In this document: piece after piece, positions 7,742 through 14,668 of the stretch
Layout of the letters: each line of letters opens with the position of its first letter
How positions within the stretch are numbered: the stretch's first letter is position 1
Program-made: the position numbers and the translations under genes
The notes under the pieces: model-generated
The model's database searches: none
What the model was told of the DNA's origin: nothing
The model's input: only the letters and a program-made list of their open reading frames with translations
From: Comamonadaceae bacterium OTU4NAUVB1
Lineage (GTDB): Bacteria > Pseudomonadota > Gammaproteobacteria > Burkholderiales > Burkholderiaceae_C
Length of the DNA stretch: 64,000 bases
Assembly: GCA_024372625.1 (NCBI GenBank)
Contig: CP099604.1
Location: forward strand, 124,001 to 188,000
Reading direction: 5' to 3'

Positions 7742-8525
7742 CCCCACGGCACAGGGCCACGGCCACCGCCGCTTCCAGCGTCAGCGCCCCGTCGGCGACG
7801 AGCGCGTCGATGCGGCCATCGCAGAAGGTGTCGAACCGCAGCACCTCGCCATCCCGGTTCACGGGCACCTGCCCGGCGTCCAGGCTGCAGGCGAAGGCAT
7901 GGACGGTCTCCACCATGAAGCCGTGGGTGCCGGAATCCGCCACCGGCCGGCGCACGGTGAAACGGCCGGCGTCGCGCGGCGGCGTCGCCAGCGCGGCTAG
8001 GCGCACGCCGGCTTCCTCCCAGCTCTCGCGTTCCAGCGCCTGCGCGACGGATTCGCCGGCCGCCACGAGCCCGCCCGTGACGGTGTCCCACCGGCCCGGA
8101 TCGGTCGCCTTGTCCAGCGCGCGCTGCTGCAGCCACCAGCCCCCATGATCCGGATCGCGTGCGTGGAGCTGGACGGCCCAGGTGGCGAGGCCCAGGTTGC
8201 GGGCCACGCCGCGCTCGACCACCGCCAGCGCCGGACCCCGGCCAGCGGCGCGCACCGCCAGCAGTTCGTCGCGCCAGCGCCCGGCGTGCCCGTTCGCGCG
8301 CAACCAGTCGGCGATCTCGCGCAATGCCGCCGAACCCGCGCCGCGCACCGTGGCCCGCGTGCCGCCGGGCGCCACCGTGAGCGGCAGGTCGGCGCGGCAC
8401 ATGGCCGCCAGCAGCGGCGCGGCGACGGAGCCGACCTCGTGGCCGTCGATCGCCAGGGCGACGCGCTGCGTGGCGGGAGGCCGGTCGGCCTGCTTCCTGA
8501 TCTCGTTCCACCAGACAGGCGGCAT
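7731..8525 (-). CDS. Nudix hydrolase with N-terminal DUF4743 domain
   Basis: 264 residues. Residues 1-115 resemble DUF4743 (as in the TPK1-like N-terminal region), followed by a canonical Nudix box, G-x5-E-x7-RE-x2-EE-x-G-V, visible as GLVAAGESVAQ then RESWEEAGV. Members of this two-domain group act on thiamine-diphosphate-like or other nucleotide diphosphates; a role in clearing damaged thiamine diphosphates is possible and would echo the riboswitch gene at 966, but this is inference. Confidence 0.88.
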   Translation of the reverse strand: MPPVWWNEIRKQADRPPATQRVALAIDGHEVGSVAAPLLAAMCRADLPLTVAPGGTRATVRGAGSAALREIADWLRANGHAGRWRDELLAVRAAGRGPALAVVERGVARNLGLATWAVQLHARDPDHGGWWLQQRALDKATDPGRWDTVTGGLVAAGESVAQALERESWEEAGVRLAALATPPRDAGRFTVRRPVADSGTHGFMVETVHAFACSLDAGQVPVNRDGEVLRFDTFCDGRIDALVADGALTLEAAVAVALCRGVRA

Positions 8526-8626
8526 GGGCGTGGCTCACGGGTTGCGGGAAAGCGGCGGCTCGACGTCCGGACGCATGGAACCCCCATCTTGACCGGTTCC
8601 CGCGCCGCCCGCCCGGGCGATGCCGC

Positions 8627-9379
8627 TCAATGCGCGCTCGCGGTCGGCCGGATGACGATCTCGCTGGTGTCGACATCGGCCGGCTGCGAGATCGCGAAGT
8701 GGATCGCGCGCGCGACGGCCGACGCGGAAATGGCCACCTGGCGGAACGCCTTCATCGCCTCGCGGCCCCGTTCGTCGGAGATCGTGTCGGCCAGCTCGGA
8801 CGCCGTCACCCCCGGGCTGATCGTCGTCACGCGGAGGTCGGAATGCTCCTGCCGCAGGCCTTCGGACAGCGCCCAGACGGCGTACTTGGTGGCGCAATAG
8901 ACCGCGGCGGTCGGCGACACCGCGTGCGCGCCGATCGACGCGACGTTCACGACATGGCCCGAACCCTGCGCCCGCATCGCCGGCAGCACGGCCGCGATGC
9001 CGTGCAGGACGCCGCGCACGTTGACGTCGATCATCCGGTCCCATTCGTCCACCTTCAGCGCGGCGAGCGGCGACAGGGGCATCACCCCGGCGTTGTTGAC
9101 GATGACGTCGATGCGCCCGAAGCGCGCCAGGGCGTGGGCGGCGAACGCGTCGACGTCCTCGCGACGGGTCACGTCCAGCACCCGGGCCTCGGCGGTGCCG
9201 CCGGCCGCGACGATGTCCGCGACGATGCGCTCGAGCCGCTGGGTTCGCCGCGCGCCCAGCACGACGGTGGCGCCGTGCACGGCCAGCAGTCGCGCGGTGG
9301 CCTCGCCGATGCCGCTGCTGGCGCCGGTGACGAGGACGATCTTGGAGAGGTTGGACACGTTGGAGGCGGTGGCGTGCAT
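8627..9379 (-). CDS. SDR family oxidoreductase
   Basis: 250 residues, classical short-chain dehydrogenase. Cofactor motif TGASSGIG, structural motif NNAGV, catalytic Ser in NVASIGA, YxxxK as YCATK, and a PG motif in TTISPGVT. The residue pattern after beta-2 (GARR) favours NADP(H). It diverges from the LysR gene at 9556 and is its likely target; the palindrome at 9537-9555 lies between them. Confidence 0.9.
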   Translation of the reverse strand: MHATASNVSNLSKIVLVTGASSGIGEATARLLAVHGATVVLGARRTQRLERIVADIVAAGGTAEARVLDVTRREDVDAFAAHALARFGRIDVIVNNAGVMPLSPLAALKVDEWDRMIDVNVRGVLHGIAAVLPAMRAQGSGHVVNVASIGAHAVSPTAAVYCATKYAVWALSEGLRQEHSDLRVTTISPGVTASELADTISDERGREAMKAFRQVAISASAVARAIHFAISQPADVDTSEIVIRPTASAH

Positions 9380-9536
9380 GGATCGGCTTTCTGTGCGAAG
9401 GGTGGTTTGAAGCGGGGGGAGGCGGGCGGGCCGTGGCGTCGGTTTCCCGACCTGGCCGGCGGAGCGATCCGCGCCGCCTCGCCGTGACTCTAGGCACGCG
9501 GACCGTCCAGGAGAACTCCCCGGCCGCTGACCGCGC

Positions 9537-9555
9537 TGGTTAGCATGGCTGACCA
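9537..9555. promoter_or_regulatory. Palindrome abutting the LysR start codon
   Basis: TGGTTAGC-ATG-GCTGACCA is an 8+8 inverted repeat with one mismatch. Its last base touches the LysR ATG at 9556, so no ribosome site fits between them. It is probably the autoregulatory/target operator for the divergent SDR-LysR pair; TTAGCAT inside it could be a -10 box for a leaderless LysR transcript. Confidence 0.55.
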
Positions 9556-10443
9556 ATGGACGTCGACGTCAACCTGCTGCGCTTCTTCATCGCCGTCGCG
9601 AAGGAGCGGAATTTCCGCGCCGCCGCCGAGCACCTGGGCGTCACGCGCTCGGCCGTCAGCCAGGGCATCCGGCGGCTGGAGGACGCCCTGGGCGTCGCGC
9701 TGGTCCATCGGTCCACGCGCCACGTGCGCCTGACCGAGGCCGGCGAGCGGCTGCCCCAGCAGATCGCCGCGCCGCTCGCGGCGGTCGGCGCGGCGCTCGA
9801 GGAGGCCGCGCTCGAAGGCCCGGCGCGCGGCCTGCTGCGGATCGCGGTGACGTCGATCGCCGAGCGGTTCCTCTCCGGCGGGCTGATCGGCGCCTTCGTC
9901 GCGGCGCATCCGGGCGTGACGCTGGACGTGACCGTGACCGACGACGAATCCGACATCGTCGCCGCCGGTTTCGACGCGGGGGTGCGCCTGGGCGAGGTCA
10001 TCGAACAGGACATGGTCGCGATCCCGCTCACGGGACCGCAGCGCCAGGTGGTGGTCGCGACCCCGGCCTACCTCGCCGGACACGGCACGCCGAGGCATCC
10101 GCGCGACCTCCTGGACCACTCCTGCATCGGCTGGCGGCCCGCGCCGCAGGTGGCGCCCTATCGGTGGGAATTCCGCGAGGACGGCCGTGATTTCGCGCTG
10201 GCCGTGGCGCCCAAGGTCACGACCAACGACATGCTGTTGATGATCCGCACCGCGCTCGCAGGCACCGGCCTGACGATCGGCATGGCGGACACGTTCAGGC
10301 CGTACATCGATCGTGGCGAACTGGTCCCGGTGCTGGAGGACTTCCTGCCGGCCTTCCCCGGCTTCTTCCTGTACTTTCCCAACCGCCGCAACCAGCCCCG
10401 CAAATTGCGGGCCCTGATCGAGCACGTGAGATCGCCCGGCTGA
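9556..10443 (+). CDS. LysR family transcriptional regulator
   Basis: 295 residues. N-terminal winged helix-turn-helix: LLRFFIAVAKERNFRAAAEHL then VTRSAVSQGIRRLEDALGVALVHR. The C-terminal substrate-binding fold begins near residue 90. This belongs to the subgroup usually divergent from a short-chain dehydrogenase, as here. There is no ribosome site before the ATG, so translation may be leaderless. Confidence 0.92.
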   Translation: MDVDVNLLRFFIAVAKERNFRAAAEHLGVTRSAVSQGIRRLEDALGVALVHRSTRHVRLTEAGERLPQQIAAPLAAVGAALEEAALEGPARGLLRIAVTSIAERFLSGGLIGAFVAAHPGVTLDVTVTDDESDIVAAGFDAGVRLGEVIEQDMVAIPLTGPQRQVVVATPAYLAGHGTPRHPRDLLDHSCIGWRPAPQVAPYRWEFREDGRDFALAVAPKVTTNDMLLMIRTALAGTGLTIGMADTFRPYIDRGELVPVLEDFLPAFPGFFLYFPNRRNQPRKLRALIEHVRSPG

Positions 10444-10449
10444 CGCGGA

Positions 10450-10491
10450 CGGGCGGACGTTGACGCGCGGCGCGCCCGGGCCGGTTTTTTT
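10450..10491 (+). terminator. Possible intrinsic terminator after the LysR gene
   Basis: CGGGCG at 10450-10455 can pair with CGCCCG at 10473-10478, and a run of seven T follows at 10485-10491. The gap between stem and T-run makes it imperfect. Confidence 0.35.
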
Positions 10492-10577
10492 CGACGCCGT
10501 GGTGGCTCGATGTCCGACGCGTCCGGCGGCGAGGCGTCACTAGCTTGCCCTGCCATCGAACCGCACGGGAGGCCATC

Positions 10578-10784
10578 ATGAACAAGGATGCAAGGCAGCG
10601 CACGGGGGACCGGCAGGACAACCGGCGCGTTTTCCGATGGGGCATCGGCGCGGTCATCGCCATCGTCATCGCGGCGGTGGTGCTGAACGCCTTCTTCAGC
10701 CGGCCCGCGACCGAGCCGCCGCCCAACGCCACCTCGACGCCGCTGTCCACGCCGCAGCCCCTGGGCGCCGGCGCGCCCCGCTAG
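10578..10784 (+). CDS. Small single-pass membrane protein, unknown
   Basis: 68 residues: a basic polar N-terminus (DARQRTGDRQDNRRVFRW), one hydrophobic helix (GIGAVIAIVIAAVVLNAFF) and a Pro/Thr-rich periplasmic tail. GGGAGG stands 8 bases before the ATG, favouring this start over one at 10545. It resembles small inner-membrane anchors common in Burkholderiales; no function can be assigned. Confidence 0.6.
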   Translation: MNKDARQRTGDRQDNRRVFRWGIGAVIAIVIAAVVLNAFFSRPATEPPPNATSTPLSTPQPLGAGAPR

Positions 10785-10849
10785 CCGGTCGCTCCACAGG
10801 GCCGTCGGGCCGGTGGGGATCGCGGCCGCGCGGCGGCGCGACGGCGTCG

Positions 10850-11542
10850 TCAGGGCGTGACCCAGCGGTCGGCGGCGGCGCCGATGTGCGAGCGCATCGA
10901 GGCTTCGGCGGCCAGCGGGTCGCCCGCGCGCAGGCAGCGGTAGATCCGCTCGTGTTCCGCCAGGGCGGCGTGCGCGGTGGGCCGGCCTTCCAGGCGCTTG
11001 CGCATGTGGCTCGCGAGCGCGCCCTGGCGTTCGTCGAACAGCATGCCGACCAGCGTGACCAGCACCGAGTTGCCGCTCATCTCGGCGATGCGGACGTGGA
11101 ATTCACGGTCGTGGGCCAGGATGTCGCGGCCCGCGTCGATGTCCGCGCGCATGCCCTCGACGCTCTCGTGGATGCGCGTCAGGGCGCGCGGGGTCGCGTG
11201 GGCGCAGGCCAGGACGACGACCGTGCCTTCCAGGGCGGCCCGCGCCTGCATCAGTTCGGCGGGGCTCTCGCCCATTGCGATGGCGGCGCCCGGGCGTCGC
11301 GACGCCTGTGAGCACACGTAGACGCCCGAGCCCATCCGGATCTCCACCGTGCCCTCGATCTCCAGGGCGATCAGCGCCTCGCGCAGCGACGGCCGCGACA
11401 CGCCCAGTTGCTGCGCGAGGTCGCGCTCCGGCGGCAGGCGGCTGCCCTCGGGGTGATCGCCCCGCTGGATGAGCACGCGCAGCTTGTCGGCGATCAGGTG
11501 ATAGAGACGGCGGGTGTCGGGCGATCGGGAAAGGTCTTCCAT
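10850..11542 (-). CDS. GntR/FadR family transcriptional regulator (hexuronate-type)
   Basis: 230 residues. The winged-helix domain is in RLYHLIADKLRVLIQRG ... RLPPERDLAQQLGVSRPSLREAL, and the C-terminal FCD domain has metal-site histidines in HDREFHVRIAEMSGN and HIGAAADRW. Close relatives in this architecture (ExuR/UxuR/LgoR type) control hexuronate or aldonate catabolism, which fits the dehydrogenase genes downstream. Two near-identical operator candidates flank the divergent promoter at 11575 and 11721. Confidence 0.9.
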   Translation of the reverse strand: MEDLSRSPDTRRLYHLIADKLRVLIQRGDHPEGSRLPPERDLAQQLGVSRPSLREALIALEIEGTVEIRMGSGVYVCSQASRRPGAAIAMGESPAELMQARAALEGTVVVLACAHATPRALTRIHESVEGMRADIDAGRDILAHDREFHVRIAEMSGNSVLVTLVGMLFDERQGALASHMRKRLEGRPTAHAALAEHERIYRCLRAGDPLAAEASMRSHIGAAADRWVTP

Positions 11543-11574
11543 GGCGGGGCCGGGCCGGCGAGGGCGTTTGCTGC

Positions 11575-11585
11575 TGGTCAGGCCA
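11575..11585. promoter_or_regulatory. FadR-type operator candidate 1
   Basis: TGGTCAGGCCA, which on the minus strand reads TGGCCTGACCA, the same core as the site at 11721. It lies about 33 bases before the GntR start, where it would allow autoregulation. The family consensus is TGGT-N3-ACCA. Confidence 0.55.
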
Positions 11586-11720
11586 ATATAGAGGTTCGCG
11601 CGCCCCATGGACCGCCCGTGGCTGTGAAAGGCCTTCCTGAAAGAATCCCGAGGGGTCCGGCAGCGCGCCGGACGCGCCGTAGGGTAAACACGGTAAGGCC
11701 GAATCGCGATTTCCCGCCAA

Positions 11721-11735
11721 ATTGGCCTGACCAAT
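11721..11735. promoter_or_regulatory. FadR-type operator candidate 2
   Basis: ATTGG-CCTGA-CCAAT is a perfect 5+5 inverted repeat close to the TTGGT-ACCAA sites of FadR-subfamily regulators. It shares the 12-base string ATTGGCCTGACC with the reverse complement of site 1, 146 bases away. It faces the dehydrogenase operon and probably represses it. Confidence 0.6.
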
Positions 11736-11827
11736 ACACCATGCGCGGTTGTGGAACCGCCAAGGCCCCCCATGAAATACGCATTCGATTTCTCCGCTCC
11801 CTGGTCCGGCGAGCAAGGAGCCCATCC

Positions 11828-11995
11828 ATGGGCTTCCTGACCACCGCGTACCCGGCGTACGTCCGGGGTGACCTGCGCTGGACGGTCGTGCCGTCGCTGC
11901 TCGGGCGCGAGGCCGGGCTCGACGCCTGGGTGGCCAGGAACACCGAGAACGGCAAGCTCGAGGCCATCGACACCAAGTACCACGCGAACAACTGA
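11828..11995 (+). pseudogene. Probable C-terminal remnant of an ABC receptor (polar amino-acid type)
   Basis: A 55-codon open frame with a good ribosome site (AGGAG, 9 bases before the ATG). The residues resemble the C-terminal end of family-3 extracellular solute-binding proteins, which finish with a pattern such as GD-W ... W---N--NGKL--I--KY; here DLRW, then LDAWVARNTENGKLEAI and KYHAN. No signal peptide or receptor body precedes it. I read it as a deletion remnant now translated as a small protein; a genuine small gene is possible. Confidence 0.4.
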
Positions 11996-12039
11996 GCCTG
12001 CGCGCGCGTTCCGGGCGTCGCCCGACGCACCTATCCCCT

Positions 12040-12048
12040 CCCCCCCCC
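12040..12048 (+). repeat. Poly-C tract (nine C) in the leader of the dehydrogenase gene
   Basis: Nine consecutive C end 18 bases before the ATG at 12067. No good Shine-Dalgarno follows. Homopolymers of this length are prone to slippage and could alter expression. Confidence 0.6.
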
Positions 12049-12066
12049 ACTTTCCCGAGATCCACC

Positions 12067-13077
12067 ATGCTGACCGTCATCTGCGAAACCCCCGGAACAC
12101 TGCGCGCCGAGCAACGCGAGCGCCCCGTGCGCGGCGAAGGCGACGTGCTGCTGCGCGTGAAGCGCGTGGGCGTCTGCGGGACCGACCTGCACATCTTCAC
12201 CGGCAACCAGCCTTTCCTCCAGTATCCGAGGGTCATGGGCCACGAGCTCTCGGGCATCGTGGAGGAGGCGGTACCGGGCGGCCGGCTGCGGGTGGGCGAC
12301 GTGTGCTACGTGATGCCCTACCTGTCGTGCGGCCGGTGCGTGGCCTGCCGCCAGGGCAAGACCAACTGCTGCGTGAACATCCAGGTGCTGGGCGTGCACC
12401 GCGACGGCGCCTTCACCGAATACCTCAGCCTGCCGGAAGCCTTCGTGCACCAGGCCGAGGGCGTCACGCTGGACCAGGCCGCGATGGTGGAATTCCTCGC
12501 CATCGGCGCCCACGGCGTGCGCCGTGGGGATGTCCAGCCCGGCCAGCGGGTGCTGGTCGTCGGCGCCGGGCCGATCGGCATGGCCACCATGATCTTCGCC
12601 CGCATGCGCGGCGGCGTGGTAACCGCCATCGACGGCCGGCAGGACCGCCTGGACTTCTGCCGCCGCGAACTCGGCGTGGCCGATGCGGTCGCGCTGGGGG
12701 AGGGCGACGAGGCGCGCCTGCGCGAGATCACCGACGGCGAGTTCTTCGACGTCGTCTTCGACGCCACCGGCAACGGCAAGGCGATCGAGCGCGGGTTCGG
12801 CTTCGTGGCGCACGGCGGCACCTACGTCCTGATCTCGGTGGTGCGCGACACCATCACCTTCTCCGACCCCGAGTTCCACAAGCGCGAGACGACGCTGCTG
12901 GGCAGCCGCAACGCCACCACGGAGGATTTCGAGACCGTGATCGCCGCCATGCGCGACGGCCTCGTGCCCACGGCGGCGCTGAACACCCATCGCCTGGCGC
13001 TGGCCGACGTGCCCCGTGATTTCGCCCAGCTGCTCGATCCGACGCGCGGCGTGGTCAAGGCGATCGTGGAAGTCTGA
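12067..13077 (+). CDS. Zinc-type alcohol dehydrogenase, L-gulonate/L-galactonate 5-dehydrogenase-like (RspB type)
   Basis: 336 residues, medium-chain dehydrogenase. Catalytic zinc residues Cys in GVCGTDLH and His-Glu in MGHELSG; structural zinc Cys set in CGRCVACRQGKTNCC; Rossmann motif VVGAGPIGMA. It is closest to the RspB/LgoD-like group that oxidises a sugar acid at C5. Next to a UxaB-like reductase (9 bases downstream) and a uxaA remnant, the most likely reaction is L-galactonate to D-tagaturonate, though L-gulonate to D-fructuronate is the alternative. Regulated by the divergent GntR protein. Confidence 0.85.
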   Translation: MLTVICETPGTLRAEQRERPVRGEGDVLLRVKRVGVCGTDLHIFTGNQPFLQYPRVMGHELSGIVEEAVPGGRLRVGDVCYVMPYLSCGRCVACRQGKTNCCVNIQVLGVHRDGAFTEYLSLPEAFVHQAEGVTLDQAAMVEFLAIGAHGVRRGDVQPGQRVLVVGAGPIGMATMIFARMRGGVVTAIDGRQDRLDFCRRELGVADAVALGEGDEARLREITDGEFFDVVFDATGNGKAIERGFGFVAHGGTYVLISVVRDTITFSDPEFHKRETTLLGSRNATTEDFETVIAAMRDGLVPTAALNTHRLALADVPRDFAQLLDPTRGVVKAIVEV

Positions 13078-13085
13078 GCCGCGCC

Positions 13086-14231
13086 ATGGTCCAGCCCATC
13101 CTCCAGTTCGGCACCAGCCGCTTCCTGCAGGCGCACGTCGACCTGTTCGTGCACGAGGCGCTCGCGGGTGTCGGCGGCGCCGGCGACGCGCTCGGCGGCA
13201 TCACCGTGGTGCAGACCACCGATCGCCCCGCCAGCGCCGCCCGCGTGGCGGCGCTGGCGTCGGGCGCCGGGTATCCGGTGCGCATCCGGGGCCTCGCCCG
13301 GGGCGAGCGCGTGGACCGCACCGTCGCGTGCACGGCGGTGCGCGAGGCCTGGCAGGCCGCCGCCCGGTGGCCCGCGCTGCGCGCCGCGATGGCCGGGGGC
13401 GAGGTGCAGGTGGTGGTCTCCAACACCGCGGACCGGGGCTACCTTCCGGACGAGCGCGACGGCCCGGCGGCCCTGGCCGCGGGCGCGCCCGCGCCGCACG
13501 GCTTTCCCGCCAAGCTGCTGGTGCTTCTGCACGGCCGCTGGACGGCCGCGCCGGCCGAGGCGCTGACCCTGCTGCCGTGCGAACTGGTGGCGCGCAACGG
13601 CGACGTGCTGCGCGACGTGGTCCGCGACCTCGCGCGTGGGTGGGGACTGGGCGCCGACTTCGACGCGTGGCTGACGGGCCATTGCGTCTGGGGCAATTCC
13701 CTGGTCGACCGCATCGTCTCCGAGGCCATCGAGCCGGTCGGCGCGGTCGCCGAGCCCTATGCCGCCTGGGTCGTCGAGCGCCAGAGCGGCCTACGCCTGC
13801 CGTGCACCCACCCCGCGATCGTGCTGACCGACGACCTGGCGTTCTACGAGCGGCTCAAGCTGTTCCTGCTCAACGCCGGCCACACCTGGCTCGCCGAACG
13901 CTGGCTGCGCGACGGCGGGGCGCCCGGCGCGACCGTGCGCGAAGCGATGGCCGACGCCACGCTGCGCGGCGGGCTGGAGGCGGTGTGGGCCGACGAGATC
14001 CTGCCGGTGTTCGGCGCGCTGGGAGTCGCCGCCCGTGCGCAGGCCGACGCCTACCTGACCGACGTGCGGGAGCGCTTCGAGAATCCGTTCCTCGACCACC
14101 GCATCGCCGACATCGCGCAGAACCACGCGCAGAAGAAGCAGCGCCGCTTCGGCCCCATCGTGGCGCTGGCGGCCCAGCGCGCGCCGCACCTGGCCCAGCC
14201 CGGGCTCGCGGCGGCGCTGGCCTCCGGCTGA
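13086..14231 (+). CDS. Mannitol dehydrogenase family, D-tagaturonate/D-fructuronate reductase (UxaB-like)
   Basis: 381 residues. An N-terminal Rossmann domain begins ILQFGTSRFLQAHVDLFVHEA and the C-terminal helical domain has the K-x5-N-x2-H active-site pattern as KLFLLNAGHTW, which is diagnostic for the polyol dehydrogenase superfamily. It would reduce the keto-acid made by the preceding dehydrogenase to an aldonate (D-altronate or D-mannonate). The adjoining altronate dehydratase remnant favours D-altronate. The protein looks complete. Confidence 0.85.
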   Translation: MVQPILQFGTSRFLQAHVDLFVHEALAGVGGAGDALGGITVVQTTDRPASAARVAALASGAGYPVRIRGLARGERVDRTVACTAVREAWQAAARWPALRAAMAGGEVQVVVSNTADRGYLPDERDGPAALAAGAPAPHGFPAKLLVLLHGRWTAAPAEALTLLPCELVARNGDVLRDVVRDLARGWGLGADFDAWLTGHCVWGNSLVDRIVSEAIEPVGAVAEPYAAWVVERQSGLRLPCTHPAIVLTDDLAFYERLKLFLLNAGHTWLAERWLRDGGAPGATVREAMADATLRGGLEAVWADEILPVFGALGVAARAQADAYLTDVRERFENPFLDHRIADIAQNHAQKKQRRFGPIVALAAQRAPHLAQPGLAAALASG

Positions 14232-14235
14232 ATCA

Positions 14236-14668
14236 CCCATGTGGATGGGGGTGGTGGCGATCACGCACGACAGCGGCTGCGGCATGCGCGGGACCGGCAA
14301 GGGACTGGCGCGGCCGCGGCGGAACCTGCGCGGGCCTGCCGACCACCCCGATGTTCGCCGGCGTGCACGCGATCGGACCGGGCGCGAGGTCGACCAGATC
14401 GCGCCGCCGGGCGACACGCTCGCGGCCCCGGAGCCGGGGATGTCCGCCGCGCTCACGATCCAGGACGAAGGCGGAACGCGCGCGACCATCGCGCGGGGCC
14501 GTGAACGGCCGCAGGGCATGTTGGCGCGAGCCAACCTGGCGCGGCGACGTCCCGTTCCCTGGCGTCACCGGGTGGTCGGGCTGCAGTGCGGCGGCTCCGA
14601 CGGCCGCTCGGTCGTCAGCGCCGCTCCGGCCCTGGGTGCGGCGGTCCCCTGCTCGTCGCGCCGGCCGT
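14236..14668 (+). pseudogene. uxaA: Remnant of altronate dehydratase (UxaA), frameshifted
   Basis: Translations of three frames joined in order reproduce UxaA. From 14248: VVAITHDSGCGMRGTGKGL (family VVALTHGSGCGM). From 14351, shifted by +1: MFAGVHAIGPG (family NFAGVL-IGLG). Back in the first frame from about 14386: VDQI, then LTIQDEGGTRATIARG and VVGLQCGGSDGRS, then ALGAAV, and a third shift gives LLVA. The N-terminal third and the C-terminus are absent. The fragment begins just after the UxaB-like stop and ends at the stop of the sensor kinase gene on the other strand. The organism therefore once converted D-altronate to 2-keto-3-deoxygluconate here. Confidence 0.8.
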
